Source of the DNA: Bursaphelenchus xylophilus
Lineage: Eukaryota; Nematoda; Chromadorea; Rhabditida; Aphelenchoididae
DNA: 64,000 nt
Direction of reading: 5' to 3'
NCBI GenBank assembly: GCA_904066235.2
Contig: CAJFCV020000004.1
Coordinates: 3,534,001-3,598,000, forward strand
Position numbers and translations under genes: made by a program. The notes under the pieces were generated by a model. It worked only from the letters and a program-made list of their open reading frames with translations, was not told the origin of the DNA and did not search any database. How positions within the stretch are numbered: position 1 is the stretch's first letter; every line of letters begins with the position of its first letter. Positions 43,101 through 51,900 of the stretch are shown piece after piece.

Positions 43101-45387
43101 AAGGAGATATTCGAAAATTTTGGTCACGAAAACTTCTCAAACCGCAAAATTATGAATTCTAGTGATCTGGAAAGGAATGAAAAGACTAAAAACTCAAACT
43201 CTGAGACAGATATCACGTCACCTTACCAGAAAATCAAAGGAAAGGGTACAAAATTCAAGACCTATATGGCAAAATGTATTGTAAATTGCTATTTTATTGT
43301 GGAAATACCGTATTCTATTGTAATTTGGTGTATTATCTTGAGGGTATTTCTGTTTTTGATTCAAAAATTCTCTATTTATTTATTACGCTCCGGTAAAAAG
43401 TCAACTCAGATTACATGTTGGTCTGTTTCAGGAATGCGAAAAAGCTTTCTGAAAACGCCGGGACGTCGTTTAGTTATTGAGGGGGGAGCCAGGGGTATTT
43501 AGGATAATTTAGGGACTTCATTTGATTTTAACTTTTATTTCGTTTCAGATTTCGTCGTGTTTTGTTTATGTTTGTTTTGTGCCAGCTCAATATGCCATTA
43601 TCTACCCGATCCCGTCAATCCAAGCCCATCAATGTAACATCCCAACAGCCGGCCAACCATATCCGAAGCGTCAGAACTGTCCCCGAGAAGTGCACCAGCA
43701 GAAACCAACCCCATTTGAAGCATCGAACCACCAGAAGCACTGACATGACGTCGGGACGCCGCCAAGGTATGGAAGGGGCGTGTGAGCCAGCAGCCGACAC
43801 AGCGACTTTGGAGCCCGATCTGAGCCCCGCCATGGAAACATTGGAACCTTGGCATTCCGCCGCAATGGGGAGAAAGAGGATTGGAACGTGAAAAGGAGAT
43901 CGGTCGTGAGAGTTGGTTGGAATGTGAGGAGGATAGAAGGAAGGAACGGAGGAATCCGAGCGCGCGTTTGGCCGTCAGAGTTCCGTGTGGATCAGATACA
44001 TATTACCCTTTGATATTGGCTTATATTGGCTTTGATTGTGATTGGGAATTGCGTGGATAAATAGTATTGGCATTTATTCGTGTGGGTTATTTGTGTGGAG
44101 TATATTGGGAGTTTGTCCCATAATTATCTAGGGGAATTGCCCGTGGAATCGTTTGGAGGAGCAGCGCGTTTCGATCTCAATCAATAATCTATAATAAGTA
44201 TATTTATATATATATAATAAGGCATCATAGAAAGGAATAATCAGCCAAAATTTTGCGTATGTACCTTTATGGCCATTGCGTACTCAATTTTTTGGAAGTT
44301 GACTTTCACAGATTACTGTGACGTAAGCATATTGTAACCCGGTCGATAAAAAAACGACCGCAACTCTTCTCCAAAGGCCATTCGGCCGATAGAAAAAGCA
44401 TAATTTTGCAAACAGATCTGTGAAACACTCGAATAAATAAAAAAAGAATCTTTACATAGCGGTCGAATACACTAACGACACGTAGATCCATGCCGACGAT
44501 ATCCGCTCCGGGTGGACTCGAACCTCCAAGGCCTCCCTCTGCCAAAAGTTTCGTGCGTGGAACTTTTTCCACTAGACTATTTGGTGACGCTTCTCTGGGC
44601 CTTTCGGTTCGTCTTTTCTCTCTCTCGATTTTTTTGTCGGATCTTTCTGTCGATATTTCTCGTCTCCCAAGACCATTCGGCAAAAATGGAAAGCGGATTC
44701 CTACTAAATTTTGTACGCTCTTTCAGAATTTGGAGGTCTCATGTTAAAAGCTCACGGACAGTTGAAACCATTCCCTTGTAAGAAATTCCGCTGAACTACA
44801 GTCCTCCGCTCTACCAACTGAGCTATGGTTGGGCTCTCTAAATTTTCTGAGAGTTGTATATCAATTTCTCGACAAATTTTACAGCGTTTACCTCGATCAC
44901 AAAAGCGCAAACCTACAAATAAAAAAAACCTTTTGCATTTCTCTAGACATTCAAACAGTACCCTAAGCAGCTAGCTGACTATGTTTGGCTCCCTGATTTT
45001 AACAAACCCATTTCAGCGGCTGTATAAGCAATCATTGGATCAATTTGAGAAACGGGACCAAGAAAGAAACGAAAAACTCGATGCCAAAGCCGAAACTCTG
45101 TCAGTTGCTGGGCGAGAATTGGAATCCGAGATCAGAGTGAGTTGCTCTACCATAAACTAACAATAAGCTCTATCATAAACTAGTAAAGTATATCGAGTAA
45201 TTCCCGTATTTGGTTTTCTAATTTCCACTTTTTTCAGGCCATCTATGACAATTTGGACCTAACCGACAAACAGACGTGCGAAGCCGTAGCCGAAGCCGTC
45301 TTTATGAGTGCTACTGTGCTGCAGAAGGAACTAGGAATCAGCCCACCGCCATGCGAAGATGTTTTCAAAAATCTCCACAAACACTAA
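37168..45387 (+). CDS. SXP/RAL-2 family secreted protein, 7.6-kb first intron
   Basis: A small secreted nematode protein of the SXP/RAL-2 (DUF148) family, whose biochemical role is unsettled. Exons: 37168-37380, 45017-45136, 45238-45387, giving 160 residues. A signal peptide (MRSAILCLCLLTFTIAL) starts the protein; the chosen ATG was preferred to an in-frame ATG at 37108 because it places this hydrophobic segment at the N terminus. The body repeats the family pattern of a long amphipathic helix ending in LEKMNEWATKQ and later ELESEIRAIYDNLDLTDKQ. Both joins are phase 0 with good GTGAGT/TTTCAG signals. The first intron holds two broken tRNA-Tyr copies, two family G elements, two family A MITEs and an LTR retroelement. 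AATAAA lies at 45560. Confidence 0.85.
37538..37760. mobile_element. Family A MITE, copy 11, inside tRNA-Tyr relic 1
   Basis: Starts CGGTGACGGACCCGATCC and ends CCCCCACTG, TA on both sides. It separates the first nine bases of the tRNA from the rest. Confidence 0.85.
37768..38941. mobile_element. Family G foldback element 1, TSD TCA, inside tRNA-Tyr relic 1
   Basis: 1,174 bp with arms of about 330 bp starting CAAGGGAATGGTCCCAACG and ending in the inverse; TCA on both sides. Each arm contains a tRNA-like segment (A-box-like TAGTCTAGTGG, B-box GGTTCGAGTCC). Basic open frames in the arms are shadows that occur in every arm copy. Confidence 0.85.
39020..39385. repeat. Near-perfect palindrome with a MITE at its centre
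   Basis: Left arm about 39025-39080 and right arm about 39329-39383 are inverted copies (CTAGATTTACTCTAC, then TCTACGG, then TAGCAG). They meet at the dyad ACGTACGT, where a family A MITE (copy 12, 39081-39328) is inserted at the central TA. The palindrome lies between the 3' ends of the two tRNA-Tyr relics, as expected of an inverted duplication. Confidence 0.78.
40223..40623 (+). repeat. 5' LTR
   Basis: Starts TGTGAGCCAGCAGCC, ends GTTTCGATCTCAAT. The TGGATAAATAG stretch near 40496 could be a TATA-like element. Confidence 0.85.
41562..43502 (+). CDS. Gag-like protein with a CCHC zinc knuckle (646 aa)
   Basis: The only long open frame of the LTR element. A CX2CX4HX4C zinc knuckle (CNFCGKPNHLEKSC) lies at residues 211-224, as in retroelement nucleocapsid regions; the N-terminal 200 residues are helical and capsid-like in character. 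The long acidic middle carries no domain I know. Near residues 474, 508 and 560 a short motif of the type KGCKFK/KGTKFK recurs. At about 570-610 there is a strongly hydrophobic stretch (IPYSIVIWCIILRVFLFLI) that could span a membrane; this is unusual for Gag and could instead be read-through of 3' non-coding sequence. Confidence 0.75.
   Translation: MQVNKSESGVTDLDLENLVPKMQKNLRELSNLSLKLPSIPSLPHQNYPDCDSRVEKTEFYRESIKKALSDTHIMNTLTFEQIYLLRNGRMCYITGEEKEEFIYDILYNIFVVTEELDLEYRCKVLEKRLRGRILDFYQALTKNTDYFGDIMDPLMEEFGYEKDVAVNYFSTFPHYDQILIRDSLPSQDEAYKAFQLQKHQPSDIKKLDLHCNFCGKPNHLEKSCFKKKRECVLSSRVLPESQEQCQSDLSQSDLNNSSPIVHDKHPDLTCSSDPKEIIDPTDAYDENFDELLQCYRQLMERYKRNTEVRKIVKIDNEKFTATNEPCQSKKPCESDSNIEEKGEDHSGFENGDFEELFYKPEAPLSHTKANYQTDYTSELSKSVFMSWNKEKYDDSIDFMEILDDSLYAEWLKDDPTRKKCSELDANLPKVESDCANLTESCVFQLMSSLTLGQNKQISENYEDYNRFSSSFLPAKGCKFKFAQETQCLNGALNQQTSAGLANYSRIEGKGCKFKEIFENFGHENFSNRKIMNSSDLERNEKTKNSNSETDITSPYQKIKGKGTKFKTYMAKCIVNCYFIVEIPYSIVIWCIILRVFLFLIQKFSIYLLRSGKKSTQITCWSVSGMRKSFLKTPGRRLVIEGGARGI
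43781..44181 (+). repeat. 3' LTR
   Basis: Same 401 bases as the 5' LTR by eye. It is followed by 39 bp of AT-rich sequence and then a second copy of the sequence that precedes the 5' LTR. Confidence 0.85.
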
Positions 45388-45984
45388 CTTATCATCAATA
45401 TATTCTTCACAAATCATGACATTTTACTCGGTGCGGGTTCCGGTTTACCTTTGCTTGAGTCGACAAACGTTATTTGAGATTATTTTTTAACCATTTTACT
45501 TATAATACAAACCCGCGAACGGGATATTTCAACTATCTTGCGATATTTTTTTACCTACCAATAAAGTCTTGAAAATAGTTGTAATCTAGTATATTGATTA
45601 TTATTTAATCAAAAAAACCTTCCCGGCCCTCTGCGGAGTGTATCCCGGCGATTTCTATCAATAAGGAACCATCTGCAAAGCAAAAATAGCCATGCAGAAT
45701 GTAAATTTATATGATACATAGTCGGAAGCTCCTGTACAAGAACACAGACTCGAATTTTACGTCAAATCGTCCGTAAAGGTCCTGCAAAAAACTCTCATTC
45801 CAACAGACACGAATATTCGACTCGAAATCGCACTTTATCCGTTCATTATTCGATCGAACAAAGCGAACAAAAATTCTCTCCGCGAGCCAAGTCTCTCCCC
45901 ACGTGGGTCAACTCTCCCGCTTGAAATTATCCATTTTTTTCTCGGCGCCGAATAGCCCTGGTTTTCCAGTCGTCTGCACCGAGA
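45388..45984. other. Intergenic between the SXP/RAL-2 and NADAR genes
   Basis: Holds the AATAAA (45560-45565) of the upstream gene and the promoter/5' UTR of the next. No other feature seen. Confidence 0.5.
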
Positions 45985-48900
45985 ATGGGCGACGGCCGAA
46001 TTGTACTGATTGGGAACGAGACCGACATCCTACATTGCGGCTTTAATTTTGCATTAAGTCAGGGCGGGAAAAGGTATTTCTTATAATGCCCATTTTTCCT
46101 TTTCTTTTTGTTTTGATTCTGTCTATTGGTATTCTGAAAAACATAGATGGAAGGTCGAAAGATCCAATTTGTGTGGTTGCAGGTATCCCTCAGCAGATCA
46201 TTATGCTCATGCGATGATTTTGAGCCAGCTGGGCCTGGATGAGGTCCATGTCCTCGAGCTTTTGGCCACTCCATCGGCCGAGGTTCCGAGAAAGGCCCGC
46301 GAATTGTTGCAAGAGAACATGCCGCAGGGCCATGACATGAATTCGCTGGCTCAATATCTGGTCAACTCGAGGAACAGCTTCACAATGAATGCCATGAGAT
46401 TGAGAGCTGAACAAGATCAAAGTAAGTGGTTTTTTATTTTCTTCTTGGTTTTTAGGTAATGCAAAGTAAAGTCGAAGGCAAAATACGTTTGTCTGCAAGC
46501 TAAAGTTATTGATAAAACATGATTAAAGTCTGTTTTTTGCGAGATACCAAGGATTATATTAGTTTAGACATAAGATATAAGGTTCTAGCCGAATCTTGAC
46601 GACATTTTTCGATTATTCGTCGTTAAATTGTTCTTCCACTTTTTTCACGGGTTGGTCTTGCTTTCAGACTTGGCGTTGGTGCTCTAAAGAGGTCTCCTTG
46701 AGTAAAAAGATGAATTTATCTTGTGTAGGTATCCAAAAAAAAAGTTTAGTCAAAACCAGATAACTTAAGGTTTTTGCTTTGAGATAGTTGCAGTGAAAGA
46801 TAAATCAAGACTTTATGAACGTGTTATAAAGTTTGTGAGCCGTTTTAATTAGTCGAATATCCATTTTTCAGAGTTTGTACAAGCCCTGGTTGATACCGAA
46901 AATGGGCTGCTTGTCGTGTGTGATAGAAAAGATTCTGAATTGGGTATTGGAATGGAAGAAGAGGCGTTTGTGGATTTTATGAAACGCCATAGCGCCGGAT
47001 TTGAGGTTGTGAGTCGTTGGATGGCGGATCCGAGCAATAAACCCCATGAGATTGGGAATAATCAACTTGGATTCTTCTTGATGTGGCTGAGGTTTGAAAT
47101 AAAGTAAGAGGAGTTTAAACAACATTAATTTGGTTGAACAAATTCTGATTGTAAAATTTTTTTTTGATACGAAAATTTCGTTTATTTTACAATTGCATGT
47201 ACTAGATATTTCTTCAAAAAATTTTTTGAATTTCAGAGCCAAACAAACAGCAAAGTGGACAACTTGCTCTGAGATTGAGGTGGATGGAATTAATGTGGAT
47301 AATGACGGGGAAACGTTGCTGCAAATATCCGCATCCAACTTTGTGATAGCCTTGGAGGTAAGTAATGATGTAACTGGGACGATTGGGGAAACAGATACCC
47401 AAATGCTCAGTAGAATACAGGGTGGGCCACTCGAAACGGGTAAGTTTTTTCTTTGGATTTCTCCGCGGAGACTCCGCCGATTTTTCTAAAATTTAGATTT
47501 TTCTGGAGCTGAGACCCGCCATTTTTAACCGATTGAATTTCAAAAAAACATATTTTGAATTGACCTTTCTATGCCTCCCCAAAGTTTCGAAGAATTATTT
47601 TCGGGCCGAAAACTTTGAAAATTTTTGGAATGATTTCGAAAACTTGGTCATTTTTTTCGGGTTTTTGGGTGAAATTTTCTTAGTTTTATCTCATATAACT
47701 ATAAAATAATGTTGTAAAAACAATTTATTTTAACGACCTGATTATTAATATTTCTATCTGAGTTCGAAATGCCCACTTCCTCTCGCAGCACAAACTTGTA
47801 GGAGCTTTGAGAGTCTTGAGAGTCGTGAACAGCTCGAATTGCAGATCGTGAACATCGTCTATCTTCAATCGGGCTGGGCTCCAAGCCTCAACGACTTGGA
47901 GCTGGGGCTCGTAGCCAATTGTGTGGACTTTTGCAATGTCGTTGAAAAATTGGGTTTTTTTGAAAGTTCGTACCCTAGCAGTAACGCAAACAACACTATT
48001 TTTGCTTTCAATTTTCCTTAAACAAGTTTAGAGAGAGCATACGAAACTTTTTACTTCCCGATTTTACCAAAAAAAAGCCAAAAATTTTCCAAGTCCGAGA
48101 AAGTCAATTGAAAATCATTCCAAAAATTTTCAAAGTTTTAGCGGTTTCGGCTCGAAAATAATTCTTCAAAACTTTGGGAAGGCATATAAAGGTCAATTCA
48201 AAATATATTTTTGTCAAATTCAACCGGTTAAAAATGGCGGGTCTCAGCTACAGAAAAATCTAAATTTCGGGAAAATCGGCGGAGTCTCCGCGGAGAAATT
48301 CAAAGAAAAAACTTACCCGTTTCGAGTGGCCCACTCTGTATTTTCTAGACAAGTGTAAAATATTGAGCAGTGGTTTTCGTGCTTTTGGGTTTCTCTTAAA
48401 ATTTTTCTTAATTTGCAATCACTTTTTTACATCCGGAGTTGGAGGATTGGGGAAAAGTACGATTGGGGAAACCGAAAAGTATTATTTTTCTTCGATGCAA
48501 GTGAAAAATTAGGATAATCGTGGGTGCTGATTTCGAAAATGGCATTTCTTTTTTTGATAGTTTCTTTTTTCTTTAAGTAGTACTGTAATGTAGTCGTTTT
48601 AAATTTTTTTATGAATATTCTATGTAGGGGTTTTCGATGGTTCTGATTTCGAAAATCCTATTAATTTTTCCCATAGTACTAAATAGTACTATCTGATACT
48701 ATGTAGTACGAGGTGAAATTTTGGCCTTTATGTGTTAAAGATGTTGTTCTGGTGCCTAGTACTATATCAGATAGTACTGTTTAGTACTATCGGAAAAGTT
48801 AACATGATTTTCGAAATCGGAACCATCGAAAACCTCTACATCGAGTATTCATAAAAAAACTTCAGAAAATTACTACTTTACAGTGCTACTTAAAGAAAAA

Positions 48901-51900
48901 AGTATTGTCCTAATTTCACACTTGCGTCGAAGAAAGATAATACTTTTCGGTCCCCCCAATCGTCCAACCCCGGTGATGGTAGTATATTTTTTTCCATTTT
49001 GCGGCTTCGTATTTTAAAAGGCGTTTTTCTTAATTTGTGGTAATTTTTGAAACAACTTGCAGGGAATTTTCCGTCCTCTGAGCAATTATCACGTGTCTCC
49101 ATTAGAGCTGAAGGGGGAAACCTATCGGTCGGTGGAGCACTATGCATATCAACGACTCTTCGAAGCCCTGAAATTGGATGAACTTGAAATCATGAAACTT
49201 CGCACAACCGTGAAGCCCTCGGATCTTCCAATTGTGGCAAATCGAGTCGCGAAAAGACTTAAAGTAATATAAATTTTTGATTTTTTTTGGCGTTTTTGTT
49301 CGTGGCTTTAGGCAATTGATTTTTTTTTTTACTTTTTTAGGTGGATCCCGGTGAATTCGCCCATAAGAAACTAAAGATGGATCGTTGGCGGCAGTCCGCG
49401 ATGAAACATAAGTTCAGCAAGAACAGCGATCTTCAACAGTTGCTTTTGAGTACTGGATTCGCGATTCTGATTGATTGCACTGGTGAGCTTATAATTTTTA
49501 GCGGAGTTGGACGATTGGGGAAAAAGAGGATTGGGGAAACCGAAAAGTGTTATTTTTCTTCGATGCAAATATGAAATTTGGATAATCTAGGGTGCTGATT
49601 TCGAAAATGACATTCATTTTTTTTTGATCTTTACTGTTTTCTTTAAGTAGTACTGTAATGTATTAATTTTTTGATTTTTTTCACAAATACTCGATTTAGG
49701 GGTTTCAATGGTGCTGATTTCGAAAATCTTATTCATTTTTTTTTTGATTTGAAAGCAGCAACGTCTAAAACCCCAAAATCGAGTATTATTAGTATTATTC
49801 ATGAAAAAAATTCAAAAAATTACTTCATTACAGTACTACTTAAGGATAAAAGTAAGCTTCAAAAAAAATGAATGTCATTTTCCAGATCAGCACCCTCGAT
49901 TATCCTAATTTCGACACTTGCATCGAAGAAAAATAACACTTTTTGGTTTCCCCAGTCGTCCCAGTCCCAATTTTGGAACAGTTTCTTGTCATGTGGACCA
50001 GAGATTACCGCGGCCAAAATTTTGGCTCGAATGTCAGGCACGTTGAGCTACACGCGCTCATTGTGCCTGACATTCAAAAAAATATTTTTCCAAAAATGAA
50101 TGTTATTAGTGTCAGAGATGACACACCCAAAGTTTTTGACTCAAGTCGCATCCTTACCTGTATCCCAGTATTTTTCAAGCAAGCAAAATCACGAAAAATT
50201 TCACTTTTTTGAACACTGCGAAGCAATTTTTAGATAGTGTTTTTTTTTCAAAAATGTGATTTTTTTCAATTTTTTTGATGTTCTTAAATTGTTATTTGGT
50301 TTTTTTTTGTTTTCGGTGATGTAATTTTGATCCATTTCAGACACCGCAGAAAGCAAGTGGGTCTCGAATGTGGATGAGTTTGAGCTCCAACACCTCCTCA
50401 CCAAATCCTACATCACTCCTCATGAAATCATCGACTACATGTGCGAACGCAAAGAACCCGCCAAATCCTTGGCTCATCTTCAAGGCAATCGCTCGGGAAT
50501 TTTCCTGATGGAACTCCGCAGAAGGTTGGCCCAGCAGTCCGATGAAAGAATCCCCTTGGTATCTCCGATCATTGCAAATGCTGTAAAGACTGGAGTGTCC
50601 TCCCATATGATTTGTTTCACCCCCGAAAGTGTGTTGCATCCGCTGTATCCGGCCGAGATTTATGTGGACGCGGTTAGATATCGAAGTCCGATTCATTGGG
50701 TCGTTCAAAGAGCTGTGAAGTAAGTAAAAGATGCGAGTTGATCTATAAAAATTTTTGACAAGGAAGGTACTTTTATGGGTATGGAGTTACAGGTCGAGAC
50801 ATGTATCAAAAAAATTGCAAAATTTTTCTAATTCAGAATATGTAAAAGTTAGCTGCCTAATTTTGATTTGTAAGGGTGAAAAAATCCTCAGAAGTTTTGA
50901 CGCAACACCACGAAAAAGTTTTGTTTTGAGCTAAAGTAAACCTTGGAATCTTGACAATTTGATTAATAATACACCTTAATTAGAAGTTCCAATGTAAAAC
51001 GGGGGCTTTTGCGTGGTTTTGCGAGAAAAGTTTTGAGGATTTTTTCACCGTTACAAACCAAAGTTAGGCAGCTAACTTTTACGTATTCTGAATCAGAAAG
51101 ATTTTGCGATTTTTTGATATAGATCTCGATCTGTAACTCCATACCCCATAGAAGTACTTTCCTTGTGAGACCCTTGAGATAACGTTTTCGATTGTTATTG
51201 CCGAAAAAACGATTTTAAAAAACGAAAAAACAAAAATGCCACGAACCGGGATCGAACCGGTGACCTTTAGATCTTCAGTCTAACGCTCTCCCAACTGAGC
51301 TATCATGGCGAGTGGGGAAAAGGGCTTCGGAAACGTACAAAATAGATTATAGATAGAATAGAGGCTAGCATAGAACAAAAAAAAGATTTTGGGCTTCATT
51401 GTTCTATTTCTTGATAATTTAAACATCAAAAAATTATTTTGGAATAAAATTTTATTTTCGATTTTAGATTTTTCGAGCTCGACGAGGAAACGGAAAAATA
51501 TTTGCTGGATATCGAAGACACACTCGAAGTATGGTCCCATCTGCATTACATTCTACATGACATCAACATTCCCAAAGAAAAAATCCAGAGCTGGTACTAT
51601 GAGGAGCGTCAAACCGCACTTAAAGAAGCCTCGAGGTATCAATTCCAAGCCCATCCGCCATTATTAAGAGCACTTTTGGAGACGGAAGACGCCCTCCTAA
51701 TGTGCTGCTCCAGGTTCTCCTCATCCGAAGCGGAACTCAGTGTGGGAATGCGCGAACGAGATCTGCGAATGTGGTGCGCACAGATCCGTTACAGCACCAG
51801 GGAGTTGATCGACCTTTTCCAGCGACCAATGGCCTTCAGACCCCCATTCGTTGGCGGAAATCGAATCGGATTGATGTTAATGGAACTGAGGAGGGAGTTC

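Larger units (their letters stand above)
40223..44181 (+). mobile_element. LTR retrotransposon, non-autonomous, gag-like ORF only
   Basis: Two 401-bp direct repeats, 40223-40623 and 43781-44181, look identical by eye, so the insertion is young. The 5' repeat is followed directly by TGGCGACCACTTACGG, a primer-binding-site-like sequence, and the 3' repeat is preceded by the purine-rich GGAAGGGG. The 3.2-kb interior encodes a single long protein and no protease, reverse transcriptase, RNase H or integrase. It must depend on enzymes supplied elsewhere. Unusual flanks are described in the findings. Confidence 0.88.
39435..44778. mobile_element. Family G foldback element 2, TSD TAA, itself split by an LTR element
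   Basis: Ends CAAGGGAATGGTTTGAACTG on the left and the inverse on the right, TAA flanking both (39432-39434, 44779-44781). Arms (about 39435-39800 and 44415-44778) are inverted copies and match those of family G element 1. The loop region is interrupted at 40223-44220 by the LTR element. Confidence 0.85.
39395..44829 (-). pseudogene. tRNA-Tyr relic 2, split by a family G element
   Basis: On the minus strand the 5' part (44829 down to about 44782) reads CCAACCATAGCTCAGTTGG... through the anticodon GTA and the TTCAGCGGAA intron; the 3' part (39434 down to 39402) reads TTAGGCCGCTGGTTCCGG and the acceptor. Family G element 2 with a TAA duplication separates them by 5.3 kb. It faces relic 1 tail to tail. 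Confidence 0.8.

Noticed and set aside
43522..43891. Small open frames between the gag-like ORF and the 3' LTR
   Set aside because: They overlap one another in different frames and run into the LTR; no protease or polymerase motif is present.
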